Under the pieces are notes generated by a model. That model made no database searches, was not told the origin of the DNA, and was given only the letters and a program-made list of their open reading frames with translations. From Paludifilum halophilum (GTDB lineage: Bacteria > Bacillota > Bacilli > Thermoactinomycetales > DSM-45169), in assembly GCF_002245355.1 (NCBI RefSeq), contig NZ_NOWF01000006.1, forward strand, positions 216,242 to 280,241: 64,000 nucleotides of DNA, given 5' to 3'. A program made the translations under genes and the position numbers. Positions 24,573 through 37,463 of the stretch are shown piece after piece (the first letter of the stretch is position 1; each line of letters starts with the position of its first letter).

Positions 24573-26267
24573 TCAGTACATCACCCCGGTGCGCCGGTGC
24601 GTTTTTTGAAACTCGGCGGGATCCGGATCAAAATACTTTGTGGAGTACTTACGGATAAATCGGTCATTCTCATCGATATAGCCAGCGCCCCAAGTGGGAT
24701 CCATCGTCAACCACTGCCCCCCCACTTTGACTTCCACCCAGGCGTGCCGGTTCCCGTCGGCGTATCCCTCAACGAAACGGGTTTCGATGCCGATCGAACG
24801 AAGCAGTGCGATCGTCAGGAAAGAGTAGTCCTGGCAAACCCCTTCCTTTTCCCTCAGGGTCTTCAGGGCACTATCATCATATTCAAAGGTGTCGTTTTTA
24901 AACTTTTGCACATCATAGCGAACATTTTTCGCCACATATTGATAGATAGCCAAAGCTTTCTCCCGCTCCCCTTCCTTCCCCCGGGTCAACTTCCGGGCCA
25001 GTTTTTCAATCTGATCGGAATCCGATTGAATTCCCCGGGAGGGAAGAAGATTGCGCAAATCCTTCTCGGCCGTGTTTCGGACTGTAAAACGGGCGACTCC
25101 GAAAAATCGGAAGTAGTCCCTTCGCTCATCGGTGATTTCCGGGACGTTCACCGTTACTTCATATTCCCCGGGACCGAAGCGGAGCCAAAAAGTGTCGTCA
25201 AACCGGTAATTTTCCACAGGGATAAAGTAGGTGGCCTCTTCGCCGTCTTTTTTCGTCTGAACGATCAGGTTTTCCGTCTCTTCGGCGAAGGGGGCATCCG
25301 GATCGATCCTTCCTTTGATCCGGTACTTCATGTTCCCGCTGCCTCCCCCGGACAGAGGCTGCTCCAGTTTCACACCCCGCTTTTCATAATGTTTGAAGTA
25401 CTCGATGGGGTTTCGTTTCTCTTCCGATCGGTTTTTCACCCATAAGCTGGCCGCTTCATTAAAATAATTTTCTCGGTCAGTGTCCGGAACTAACACCGTC
25501 AACTTATGAATCCCTTTCCCGTAAAAGAGGGGAATTTGAGCGGAAAAGCGACCATTCTTTGTAGAAATCAAATGCTCCCATTGCTCACCGTCTTTCTCCA
25601 GACGGATCATCACCTTGTGATTCGGCTGCTTGCCGAGCGATCCCTTCAGCTGGAAAGCACCCTTCGCCTCAGTCAACCCACTGACCGGTCGACTGATTTT
25701 TACATCCATTTCCCGGCCGATCCGGGTTCGGGAGATATCCCGTTTCCAGTTGGGATTTACATTGGTCACCTCAAACTGAGCCAAATCATAAAAGCGATCC
25801 TTCTCTTTCGTACTGGGAAGCCGGACAGTCACCCGGTATTCCCCTTTGCCTGCAAACAACCGGATCGTCTGATCAAACTTTCCTTGTTTCAACGGTGCAT
25901 AATAGGAAAAGCGATCCTCATCCGAGGAGTCGGGGCCATCGATTTTCTCCACTTCAATCCAGGCGACCTTTGCACGAAAATCCCGGTAGTCTTCCGCAGA
26001 CCCGGCGACACGAACCCGGGTATTGCTGGCGAATTTCTCATACTCTGGGGACGTCAACTCCCCGCCTACCTTTTCCGCATAGGGTTCCAACTTCAATTTT
26101 TTCAAATCCATGCTCTCATTTTTTTCTCGAGCCATCCGATCCCACTTCGACATCTTCGGTTTTGCATCAGTCTGAAAAGGGGACAACAGTCCGCAACCGG
26201 TGATGAGTGCCATCAGCACCGCTAAGGCGACCGCCACGATCATCCGTGTACGCTTTTCCAAATCCAT
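24573..26267 (-). CDS. Transglutaminase-like lipoprotein
   Basis: 564 residues from ATG 26267 (GGGGGAG, 5 bases upstream). A lipoprotein signal ends LMALITGCGL, so the protein is probably membrane-anchored outside the cell. Two or three beta-sandwich modules (about 80-370) precede a C-terminal transglutaminase-like domain with an apparent triad: Cys in REKEGVCQDYSF near 475, His in ADGNRHAWVEV near 508 and Asp in TMDPTWG near 523. Such domains act as proteases, peptidoglycan amidases or cross-linkers. The combination with repeated beta domains suggests a cell-wall role, which is inferred. Confidence 0.82.
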   Translation of the reverse strand: MDLEKRTRMIVAVALAVLMALITGCGLLSPFQTDAKPKMSKWDRMAREKNESMDLKKLKLEPYAEKVGGELTSPEYEKFASNTRVRVAGSAEDYRDFRAKVAWIEVEKIDGPDSSDEDRFSYYAPLKQGKFDQTIRLFAGKGEYRVTVRLPSTKEKDRFYDLAQFEVTNVNPNWKRDISRTRIGREMDVKISRPVSGLTEAKGAFQLKGSLGKQPNHKVMIRLEKDGEQWEHLISTKNGRFSAQIPLFYGKGIHKLTVLVPDTDRENYFNEAASLWVKNRSEEKRNPIEYFKHYEKRGVKLEQPLSGGGSGNMKYRIKGRIDPDAPFAEETENLIVQTKKDGEEATYFIPVENYRFDDTFWLRFGPGEYEVTVNVPEITDERRDYFRFFGVARFTVRNTAEKDLRNLLPSRGIQSDSDQIEKLARKLTRGKEGEREKALAIYQYVAKNVRYDVQKFKNDTFEYDDSALKTLREKEGVCQDYSFLTIALLRSIGIETRFVEGYADGNRHAWVEVKVGGQWLTMDPTWGAGYIDENDRFIRKYSTKYFDPDPAEFQKTHRRTGVMY

Positions 26268-26455
26268 AAGCTCCCCCATCGGTAAGAATCCAAGGTCCAT
26301 CAGCGATTTCCATCGAAAGACGGATACTTCATTTTATCAAAGGATGGGCCTGTATATGTTCCCAAAAGTTTTCACAGATTTCAGCGTGAAACTTCCTTCA
26401 TCGTTTAAACAGAAGGATATCGATAAATCAGGACAAGCGCAAGAGAAAATGAGGC

Positions 26456-26760
26456 AAAAAAAGAGGACCGTCCGCTCAGGGACAATCCTCCATTCGAAAG
26501 GACCAAGACCAAAAAAACAGCGATTAGGAGACAAAGCCCACCCTTCCCACGCTGTCATCATCCCGGAAGCGACCCAAAGGGTTCTGAACCGAGAACAGCG
26601 GAGGGTTTCCCGGCAGTTTCGTATAACCTGTACACATCAGGGGTTTAAGCCCCACTGCCTGAAACGATCGACAAGCTCCGTCGCCGTCTGCGCACCCGGG
26701 AGGCCTGAAGGAGAACCAGCTCTCTCCCGCCTTCGGGTACAGTACCATCATACAATAGAA
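26456..26760 (-). ncRNA. Candidate structured non-coding RNA with terminator
   Basis: Between the transglutaminase-like gene and the next regulator lies a region with no credible coding frame but rich in inverted repeats on the minus strand. Domain 1 (26694-26739) has an ACCCGGGAG-type stem. Domain 2 (26612-26659) has a GGCAGT/ACTGCC closing stem with an inner GGGG/CCCC hairpin. Domain 3 (26541-26606) has ACCCT/AGGGT and GCTGT/ACAGC helices with two terminal hairpins. The transcript would end at the terminator at 26463-26490. It does not match tmRNA, RNase P, SRP or the riboswitch classes I can recall. A leader of the downstream gene is less likely because of the terminator. Confidence 0.45.
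26463..26490 (-). terminator. Terminator of the candidate ncRNA
   Basis: GAGGA and GTCC segments pair across a six-base loop (GAGGATTGTCC / GGACGGTCCTC), followed on the minus strand by seven T. Confidence 0.75.
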
Positions 26761-27000
26761 AGCGGCCTTTATGTTTTTAAAACTTCGACATTATTCGACA
26801 AAATCTGCCCCTGATTTATCGTCCATTTCCCGCTTTTTTTCCGTAAGTTTTAAAACCTATGGATACTCAGGATCTCCTTGCAACTTCGGTAGCGCACAAG
26901 CGATTTTAAAGAAATTTTATCCAGGGTAGGAGTAGAACGAAAAAAACCTGCAAATACGGGCTTTTTCCTCTCTTCCTTTTGTAATAATATATAGAAAAGT

Positions 27001-27024
27001 ATCATTATAATGATGGGCCCCATC
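27001..27024. promoter_or_regulatory. Palindromes upstream of the second HTH-TPR regulator
   Basis: ATCATTATAATGAT (27001-27014) is a perfect palindrome containing a TATAAT hexamer. It abuts a second palindrome GATGGGCCCCATC (27012-27024). Either may be an operator or promoter element of the regulator starting about 27100. Confidence 0.35.
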
Positions 27025-27099
27025 GGTACATATCCCGATAGCACGGATGATTCGCATTTATCTTGAAAAATCCGATATAGCGAAAGGAGGGGACCTCCG

Positions 27100-28446
27100 A
27101 TCGGCCTGGGAAACAACATCCGCCGAAGGCGCAAAGAATTAGGTATGACCCAATCGGAACTCGCGGAAGGGATCATCTCCGTTCCTTATCTCAGCTTGAT
27201 CGAAAATGAAAAGGCCCATCCCCGGCCGGATATCTTGCAACCCCTCGCCGGACGACTCCGATCCACGATGAAAAACCTGATGGGGGTCACCGATGAAGGG
27301 ACGATCCGGAAAGCGGAAAACCTGATTGACCGGATCCGTACCGCCCTGGTCTACGATGGGGTGGATCAGGCACTGGAGGACTTAACTGAATTAAAAAGCC
27401 TCTCCTCTGCGATCGCGGACTCCAAAGTGTTAATGAAAATCGAGCTGTTGGAGATCAATGTATGGATTCACCGGTTTGATGAGGAACGGTACCGCAATCA
27501 ACTGGAGACCTTCGGCAAACGATGGGACAATTTTGAAGAAGAACCCAACCTGATGATTTGGTATCTGCGGTTAAAAGGAAACATCGCTTTTTTGAAGGAT
27601 CGGTACGAAGAAGCAATGCTGCATTACAAAGCGGCGGAAAAAATCCTGCCCGACGTGACGGACGAATTGGAAAAGGCCTATATTTTCGGTAATCTGGGCA
27701 AAGTTCACCTTTTAATGTCCAACCCCGCCCTCGGAATTCTCTACGGGGAAAAAGCGATCGAAATCATGCTCCGTAAGGACCGGTGGGTGGAAATGTGCAG
27801 CATGCTCAATATTCTAGGCTCCTGTCACACTCACAATGGGGATTACATGGAAGCAGTCCATTGCTTTGAACGCGTCTTGCGAATGGGCAACCAATTTTCC
27901 ATCTCCAAGGTGTTGATTTCCCGAACCTACCATGAGCTGGGAATCTGTTACATGAAACTGCAGGAATATGAGCGAGCCACCCACTTTCTTCACCTTTCCC
28001 TGGAAGTCGTCTCCCCGGAACAGCTTCCGCAGTGGGAGGTGGGCTGCGTTCACCAGGTCCTGTGTCAGACCTATATTAAAACCGGCGAAATCGCTAAAGC
28101 CAAGGAACATATTCTTAAGGCGATGGATTCCCTGAAACATCGGGAACGTCTGAGGGCGGAGTGTCTGATCTATCTGGGGCAGATCCATTATGCGAAAGGA
28201 GAAGATGAACACTTTATCCGATGTTATATGGAAGCAATTGAATCCTTTCTCAAAATGGAGACTTCGGAAAAAGTGGCCCGCGCTTCACACACCCTCGGAA
28301 AATACTTCCAAAGCAAAGGGGAAACCGATCAATCGCTCATTTATCTGTTGTTGGCTGTGGAACACTATAACTCCCTGTTTCCCCCCGTCGACTTCGAAGT
28401 GACTCTGCCGGAACAGAAAACAACCGTCAAACCCTTTCCCCAATGA
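27100..28446 (+). CDS. HTH-TPR transcriptional regulator with non-canonical start
   Basis: About 448 residues if translation starts at ATC 27100. The N-terminal XRE helix-turn-helix reads GNNIRRRRKELGMTQSELAE then GIISVPYLSLIENEKAHP, followed by tetratricopeptide repeats over residues 80-435. The open frame has no ATG, GTG or TTG between its upstream stop (27064) and the helix-turn-helix. GAAAGGAGG ends 9 bases before ATC 27100, and CTG 27106 is the next option. The first ATG (27145) would delete the first DNA-binding helix. Related to RRNPP receptors, but a terminator follows immediately and no precursor-peptide gene is next to it. The ligand is unknown. Confidence 0.78.
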   Translation: MGLGNNIRRRRKELGMTQSELAEGIISVPYLSLIENEKAHPRPDILQPLAGRLRSTMKNLMGVTDEGTIRKAENLIDRIRTALVYDGVDQALEDLTELKSLSSAIADSKVLMKIELLEINVWIHRFDEERYRNQLETFGKRWDNFEEEPNLMIWYLRLKGNIAFLKDRYEEAMLHYKAAEKILPDVTDELEKAYIFGNLGKVHLLMSNPALGILYGEKAIEIMLRKDRWVEMCSMLNILGSCHTHNGDYMEAVHCFERVLRMGNQFSISKVLISRTYHELGICYMKLQEYERATHFLHLSLEVVSPEQLPQWEVGCVHQVLCQTYIKTGEIAKAKEHILKAMDSLKHRERLRAECLIYLGQIHYAKGEDEHFIRCYMEAIESFLKMETSEKVARASHTLGKYFQSKGETDQSLIYLLLAVEHYNSLFPPVDFEVTLPEQKTTVKPFPQ

Positions 28447-28450
28447 AAAA

Positions 28451-28474
28451 AAGCCGACCCGATCGGGTCGGCTT
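28451..28474 (-). terminator. Terminator shared by the HTH-TPR gene and the ligA operon
   Basis: A 24-base perfect palindrome. On the minus strand it is followed by seven T, so it chiefly ends the pcrB-pcrA-ligA transcript. It also closes the convergent regulator gene 5 bases after its stop. Confidence 0.85.
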
Positions 28475-28544
28475 ACAATAATATCGATCCGACGTGCATA
28501 TTTAGCGAAAATAAAGCCTCAGTGAAAAGAGCGGTTGGGAGAGA

Positions 28545-32769
<4,225 letters not shown>

Positions 32770-32894
32770 CGATATTCGCACCTTTCCTGTCGATAGATTG
32801 TCGTTTGTTAGAATGGCAAAAGTCGCTTAGCCAGAACACGACATCCTCCCCCGCCCCCAATTGCTGGATCATCAATGGTTCTGGTTGATGAACT

Positions 32895-33608
32895 TCATAC
32901 GCCGGAAAGGCGTGTCGTTTCCTTCACCCAGTGAACTGTTTCCACTGCCGCATCCGCGTTGCGATAGACAAGGTTGCCGACGATGACGGTGTCGGCGACT
33001 GCCGCCATCCTCCGGGCTTGTTCTTCATTGGACACGCCCCCGCCGTAGATCAGCTGAGTGGAGTCCAACCCGTTCCGCGCCGCCTCTACGATAGACGGGT
33101 CCCCATAGACACCGCTGTATTCCACATACAGAGCGGGGAGATGAAACAAATGCTCCGCTATCCGCCCGTAAGCAGTGACATCGGAAGAGGCGAGTTCCGT
33201 TCGGCTCCCCGTCAGTCGAGCCACTCTGGAATTCGGGTTGAGTACCACATAACCAAGGACGGCCAAATCTTCCCAGGGAATCCATTCCCCGAATTTCTTA
33301 ACTGCCTGGTGCTGTAACCCGACCACCCACTGAAGGTCCCCGGCATTGAGCACCGTCGGGATCAGATACCCGTCCAATCCGGGAACCACTGATTCCAAAC
33401 CGGATACTTCCTGAACGCACTTCACCGGGTATTCACTGACCCGATCCAGCAATTCCCGGCTATTGTTTTGGGTGACCCCCTCCGTTCCCCCGACAATCAC
33501 CGCATCCGTGCCGGAAAGGCAGATCCGTTCCAAAGCCCGGTCCGACAGCACCCGGTCGGGATCCAACTTAAAAGCGTGGCGCCAACCTTTGATCCATTGT
33601 CTAAGCAT
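32895..33608 (-). CDS. pcrB: Heptaprenylglyceryl phosphate synthase PcrB
   Basis: 237 residues, a TIM-barrel prenyltransferase. TDAVIVGGTEGVT, VPGLDGYLIPTVLNA, YVEYSGVYGDPSIVEAAR and IYGGGVSNEEQARRMA are family motifs. In Bacillales the enzyme attaches heptaprenyl diphosphate to sn-glycerol-1-phosphate, making an ether lipid. It therefore needs a glycerol-1-phosphate source, and the dehydrogenase at 43694 is a candidate. GGGGG precedes ATG 33608. A TATAAT hexamer on the minus strand (33651-33656) is a plausible -10 of the pcrB-pcrA-ligA unit. Confidence 0.94.
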   Translation of the reverse strand: MLRQWIKGWRHAFKLDPDRVLSDRALERICLSGTDAVIVGGTEGVTQNNSRELLDRVSEYPVKCVQEVSGLESVVPGLDGYLIPTVLNAGDLQWVVGLQHQAVKKFGEWIPWEDLAVLGYVVLNPNSRVARLTGSRTELASSDVTAYGRIAEHLFHLPALYVEYSGVYGDPSIVEAARNGLDSTQLIYGGGVSNEEQARRMAAVADTVIVGNLVYRNADAAVETVHWVKETTRLSGV

Positions 33609-33721
33609 CCTTCAACCCCCTTGCCGCCCGCTCGTTATTCGTCCAGAACCATTATACCGCACCCCACCGGAGGGAAAAAGGAAAGGAGATAGGCACTCGG
33701 AATACGGGGAACACCACAAAA

Positions 33722-33749
33722 AACCGCTGACTGATCCCTGTCAGCGGTT
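33722..33749 (-). terminator. Terminator between yerC and pcrB
   Basis: AACCGCTGAC/GTCAGCGGTT, 22 bases after the yerC stop, followed on the minus strand by TTTTTT. It separates the yerBC and pcrB-pcrA-ligA units. Confidence 0.88.
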
Positions 33750-33770
33750 GTCTCCTTCCCGTACCACCTT

Positions 33771-34070
33771 TTATTCCTCATTTTCCTCCAACCGGTCCAG
33801 CACCAGGGTATAACCGTCCGTCCCGTAGTGCAGACAGCGTTTGACACGGGAGATGGTGGCGGTGCTTGCCCCGGTGTCGGCCTCGATCCGGTTGTAGGTA
33901 TAGCCCTCCCGGAGCATTCGGGCCACTTCCAAACGCTGGGCCAGGGACTTGATCTCCCCGACTGTGCACAAGTCATCAAAAAACTGATAGCATTCCTCGG
34001 TATTTTTCAGTGTTAAAATAGCGGCGAACAGATTGTCCACTTCTTTTTGCCTCAATTTATCCAGCTGCAT
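33771..34070 (-). CDS. yerC: YerC/YecD family TrpR-like DNA-binding protein
   Basis: 99 residues from ATG 34070 (AGAGGTGAG upstream). All-helical, TrpR-repressor-like: LRQKEVDNLFAAILTLKN, then EIKSLAQRLEVARMLREG, then the helix-turn-helix TYNRIEADTGASTATISRVK. Known in Bacillales as YerC; the regulated genes and any ligand are not defined from sequence. It sits downstream of yerB, as in related genomes. Confidence 0.9.
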   Translation of the reverse strand: MQLDKLRQKEVDNLFAAILTLKNTEECYQFFDDLCTVGEIKSLAQRLEVARMLREGYTYNRIEADTGASTATISRVKRCLHYGTDGYTLVLDRLEENEE

Positions 34071-34161
34071 CTTCTCACCTCTTTGCATCGGTTCGCCCCC
34101 GCGATGAGGCCCTCTTTCACCCTTTAAATGATGAAATTCGACATCGGAAGCGCCAAATCCT

Positions 34162-35163
34162 TCATCCCCGGGAGGAGACGTGTCCGTCTTCCGGAAGAAT
34201 ATTGATCCAGGTCTTTCCCGGCAGCAGAGGGACCACTTCCTGTTCCACCAGCGGAACCAGCCATCCGTCACGGTTCTCCCAATGAATCGCTATCCGCTTT
34301 CCCTTTTGAAACAGGTACCCCTTTCCCGATTCCTTCAAGTCCACTTCCCTCCGGCCGGCACTGTCAACCACCTGGTGGTCCGTGTAGAGAACCAGTATAT
34401 TATTCATGGACAGCGGCTGATTGGTCTCCCGATCCACCTGCTTTTTCCCCTGGGTGTACCGAATGTATTCTTCCGAAGCTTCATCATAGCGATACCCCAC
34501 TTGATACCGGGATCCGTACCGGATTTCCACCTCGGATGCGGATCGCCCCTGTTCCACCGCTCCTCGATCATCAAAACGCCAAGGCCCTTCTACAGCAGAA
34601 TCGGGAGAGAGCCCCTGCTGGTTGGCTCCCTGCCTCAATTGCTCGACATCCGTATACAAGTTGTGCGGCGGCTGTCGGGATTTCTCCCTTTGAAAGTACC
34701 GAGCGGCTCCGTGAATCCCGTCCAGGCTGGGAATCCGTTCACTCTCAATCCGTTTCAAAGCGGCGGGAGAGCCCCCGGCGTGAGCGACAACCGCCCCCAT
34801 TCCCGCGGCCAAGTCCAGGAAATAGGGTCGGACACTGCGGACTGGTCCCACCTTTCCGGGGTTCTGGCTGTGATAAAAAGCGGCGAATCGGGTAATCGGC
34901 CCCTCCGCCAAGATTTCCACCACCACGTCCGCCCGGTTCAATCCGGACTGGGGACGGGCTTTTGCGTGGTTGTTCACCATCACCATCAGAGCGGAACGGG
35001 CATCTCCCTTCTCCGGCATACCGGTAAAAGGATCTCTGGACAAGGTCCCGGACGTCGTTTCTTCCTTCTCCTCTGTTTTCGATGTCTGATCGACAAAGTT
35101 GCCATGACATCCCGCCACAACCACCACCAACACCATCACCAGTCCCCAGACCCTTATTCGCAT
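34162..35163 (-). CDS. yerB: DUF3048 lipoprotein YerB
   Basis: 333 residues. The lipoprotein signal ends VVVAGCHGN (Cys about residue 19). The DUF3048 N-terminal domain includes RSALMVMVNNHAKARPQSGL, then ADVVVEILAEGPITRFAAFY and GPVRSVRPYFLDLA. The C-terminal domain ends in a Pro/Leu-rich strand region. Exported and membrane-anchored; the function is unknown. A neighbouring yerC and the pcrB block reproduce the Bacillus order. Confidence 0.9.
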   Translation of the reverse strand: MRIRVWGLVMVLVVVVAGCHGNFVDQTSKTEEKEETTSGTLSRDPFTGMPEKGDARSALMVMVNNHAKARPQSGLNRADVVVEILAEGPITRFAAFYHSQNPGKVGPVRSVRPYFLDLAAGMGAVVAHAGGSPAALKRIESERIPSLDGIHGAARYFQREKSRQPPHNLYTDVEQLRQGANQQGLSPDSAVEGPWRFDDRGAVEQGRSASEVEIRYGSRYQVGYRYDEASEEYIRYTQGKKQVDRETNQPLSMNNILVLYTDHQVVDSAGRREVDLKESGKGYLFQKGKRIAIHWENRDGWLVPLVEQEVVPLLPGKTWINILPEDGHVSSRG

Positions 35164-35418
35164 GCTACCACACTCCTTCCCGTTGGTAACCCCCTGTTCT
35201 CTTTCCGCAAAAAAGCAGACTCTTCCTTTTCATCTTATTGAAATGCCTCCATCATCATTATTTCCAAACAAAGACGATCAAGGTAGAAGAAAAGCGAACC
35301 CCTTGTTCAACTTTCCTATCAATCTTTTAGTCCCACCTTAACCGTTGGTTTACATGAATTTGTTATGTTGTCAATAGATAGAGGCAGGCTTCCACTTCCA
35401 CCAACAAGGAGAGTTCCT

Positions 35419-36150
35419 ATGAATATCACCGTTTTGGGTACAGGATCGGTCGGTTTGATTACCGGGGTCTCCCTGGCTTATTTGGACCACCCGACTCTGT
35501 GTGCGGAGCTTTCCCATCCCGCTCCGAAACGGGACGACGGAATCGGCTCCTGGGAACCCGGGCTTAACGAGCTCCTTCTGACCACCATCCACCGGCAGAC
35601 GCTCCGTTTCGCCTCCGACCTTTCCGAGGCGGTAAGAGAAGCCGACGTCATCTATATCGCCGCCGGGAACTCGTCCTCCCCCCACGATTCAGTGAACTCC
35701 ACTCTCTACCGACCGGCTTTGGAGGCAATTGCCTTCCACGCCCCGCGCAACCCTCTCGTCGTTCTCCAGGGAACCGTCCCTCAGGGAATGACAAAGGCTA
35801 CCCAACGCTTTCTCCGCAAACACTCCGGAAATGAAACGTTGAGCGTCGTGCATCATACCGAATGGATGCGCCGAGGAAAAGGAATTCGGGACTTTTTCCA
35901 GTCCAATCGGCTGGTCATCGGTACCCGATCGGAACGAGCCCGGGAAGTGACGGAAGAAATCTATCGGGACCTTCCCATTTCCATCCGGTATACGGACCCT
36001 TCCCATTCGGAATGGATCCAGTACGCCTATCAGGCTTGTCTAGTCCCCCTTTCAAGCAATTTTGTTCTGTCTTTTTGGAAGGATGGTCACGGAAACGATC
36101 GAGGTCGGTTTTCCCCTTCGCTTCACATCGGCGGTAAAGGCACTCCGTGA
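35419..36150 (+). pseudogene. UDP-glucose/UDP-ManNAc dehydrogenase remnant, C-terminally truncated
   Basis: 243 residues from ATG 35419 (AAGGAGAG upstream). The N-terminal NAD-binding domain is recognisable: MNITVLGTGSVGLITGVSLA, then WEPGLNELL, ADVIYIAAGNSS and the segment VLQGTVPQGMTKA. The catalytic Cys domain (usually GGSCFPKD, after about residue 250 of about 440) is absent. The last 30 residues (from FVLSFWKDGHG) do not look like the family. The stop lies directly before a copy of the GGCGAGACTTG repeat (36155-36165), so recombination or insertion at the repeat probably removed the rest. Unlikely to be active. Confidence 0.65.
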
Positions 36151-36230
36151 ACAAGGCGAGACTTGATCCTAGGCGCAAACGCCGCTACGCTGGAGGTGAA
36201 GAACCGTAGCTTTCGCCCATCTTACAAACA
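36151..36230. repeat. Partial copy of the GGCGAGACTTG repeat family
   Basis: GGCGAGACTTG (36155-36165), then GCAAA and GCTACGC, in the same order and spacing as the right half of the copy at 59943-59983. It begins right after the truncated dehydrogenase. The rest of this intergenic stretch to 36316 shows no gene. Confidence 0.5.
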
Positions 36231-36315
36231 CATCCCGGAACTTGATCCGAAATCCGCCTGCTGAGAGATCCAAAGCTGAAAAACTCCACGGAAGGATTCC
36301 GTAGGGTCGTACCGA

Positions 36316-36346
36316 ACACTTGCTCCATGCAGGTGTTTTTCTTTTG
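36316..36346 (+). terminator. Terminator downstream of the dehydrogenase remnant
   Basis: ACACTTGC/GCAGGTGT (one G-T pair) with a five-base loop, followed by TTTTCTTTT. Confidence 0.7.
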
Positions 36347-36387
36347 ATCATCTACATGACAGCCGGGCGATTTTTTTGCAGGAAATT

Positions 36388-36416
36388 TGAAGGGTTTTCT
36401 CCCTTGTTTACGTCTA
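36388..36416 (+). promoter_or_regulatory. Possible ECF-type autoregulatory promoter
   Basis: TGAAGG (36388-36393) and CGTCTA (36411-36416) with a 17-base spacer resemble ECF sigma promoters (TGAAAC and CGTC-like). It lies 32 bases before the sigma-factor gene. ECF genes are often autoregulated; this is inferred. Confidence 0.4.
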
Positions 36417-36447
36417 ATGGAATGAACGCCTTAAATAGGAGGAGGCC

Positions 36448-36984
36448 ATGACGGTTGAAGAGCAAAAAATTATCCGGCAAATTCAAGCGGGAAGCCGGGA
36501 ACTTTATCGCGTAATCGTCGAGCGCTACCAGCAACGGGTATACGCCGTCGCCCTCCAAGCCACCGGCCATCCCAAGGACGCCGAGGATTTGGCCCAGGAG
36601 ATTTTCCTGCAAGCTTATCGCTCGTTGTCCTCTTACCGGTATCAAGCGCAGTTTTCCACATGGCTGTACCGGATTGCCATCAATAAAGCTTTGGACTGGA
36701 AACGGAGAAAGGCCCGCTCCCCTTCCCCGCATCCCGCCGTGGATGTGGAAAAGGAACTGGCAACATCTTTTTTGCCGGAGCCGACCCTTTTGAAAAAGGA
36801 AGAACAAAACCGTCTCCGACAAATGGTTGACAGACTCCCTGACAAGTATCGATGTGTCGTCGTCCGATACTATTTCAACCATGATTCCTATGAAATCATC
36901 GCTGATGATCTGGGTATCGCCAAAAAGACAGTGGAAACCCGCTTATACCGGGCAAAAAAATTGCTTCAATCCATAGGAAAGTAG
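36448..36984 (+). CDS. ECF-type RNA polymerase sigma factor
   Basis: 178 residues. Sigma-70 region 2 lies at about 12-80 (DAEDLAQEIFLQAYRSLSSY, STWLYRIAINKALDWKRR). Region 4 lies at about 115-175 (RLPDKYRCVVVRYYFNHDSY, then DLGIAKKTVETRLYRAKKLL). AGGAGGAGG precedes ATG 36448 by a few bases. It is followed 8 bases later by its likely anti-sigma factor and two membrane proteins, so the operon probably responds to envelope stress. Closest in style to SigW/SigV-type factors; the regulon is unknown. Confidence 0.92.
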   Translation: MTVEEQKIIRQIQAGSRELYRVIVERYQQRVYAVALQATGHPKDAEDLAQEIFLQAYRSLSSYRYQAQFSTWLYRIAINKALDWKRRKARSPSPHPAVDVEKELATSFLPEPTLLKKEEQNRLRQMVDRLPDKYRCVVVRYYFNHDSYEIIADDLGIAKKTVETRLYRAKKLLQSIGK

Positions 36985-36992
36985 GGATTTCC

Positions 36993-37439
36993 ATGCCTTG
37001 TCCGGTGAAAACGGAGGAAATCATCGCCTTCAGCCTTAACGAACTCTCCCGGAAGGAGTCCGAACGCGTCGAATCCCATCTCTCATCGTGTGCCGACTGT
37101 CGGCAAATCCGGCGGGAACTAACCGCTTTTCAACAAGCCTGGGAGAAGCCCGAAGGCTCCCCTTCCCTCGGATTCGTCGAAGAGGTCATGGATTCCCTTC
37201 CGGAATCGACGAAGCGACCCGTTCGCTTTCCCCAACGAGTTCGATCCATCTGGAAGGCTTATCGAATGACGGGAGTTCACCTGTTGGTTGCGTCCGCCGC
37301 CACCGTCGTTTTATCCCATCTGGGATGGTTCCGGCTGTTCCCTGACGCGATGCTTCACATCTCCGCCGGGATGGAACTTTTGAGCAATGAACCGATTGAC
37401 ACCTTGCTCCAATACAAGCTGAACCAATACCTATCCTGA
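36993..37439 (+). CDS. Zinc-binding (zf-HC2) transmembrane anti-sigma factor
   Basis: 148 residues. The N-terminal zf-HC2 domain has the HxxxCxxC signature in VESHLSSCADCRQIRREL near residue 30, which in this family holds the sigma factor. One membrane segment follows (about 100-118, GVHLLVASAATVVLSHLGW), with a short extracytoplasmic tail. It starts 8 bases after the sigma-factor stop. It should keep the ECF factor inactive until an envelope signal arrives. Confidence 0.88.
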   Translation: MPCPVKTEEIIAFSLNELSRKESERVESHLSSCADCRQIRRELTAFQQAWEKPEGSPSLGFVEEVMDSLPESTKRPVRFPQRVRSIWKAYRMTGVHLLVASAATVVLSHLGWFRLFPDAMLHISAGMELLSNEPIDTLLQYKLNQYLS

Positions 37440-37463
37440 AGAAGGTCAAAAGGGAGGCCTCTT

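Noticed and set aside
26200..26814. Long plus-strand open frame over the candidate ncRNA
   Set aside because: Starts inside the opposite-strand lipoprotein signal sequence, has no ribosome binding site and no protein-like pattern.
26850..27176. Minus-strand frame with a hydrophobic start, considered as a precursor peptide for the second HTH-TPR receptor
   Set aside because: No ribosome binding site, runs antisense into the receptor's DNA-binding domain, and its end lacks a repeat or processing-like pattern.
36352..36882. 176-codon frame opposite the ECF sigma factor
   Set aside because: Antisense shadow of a clear sigma-factor gene.
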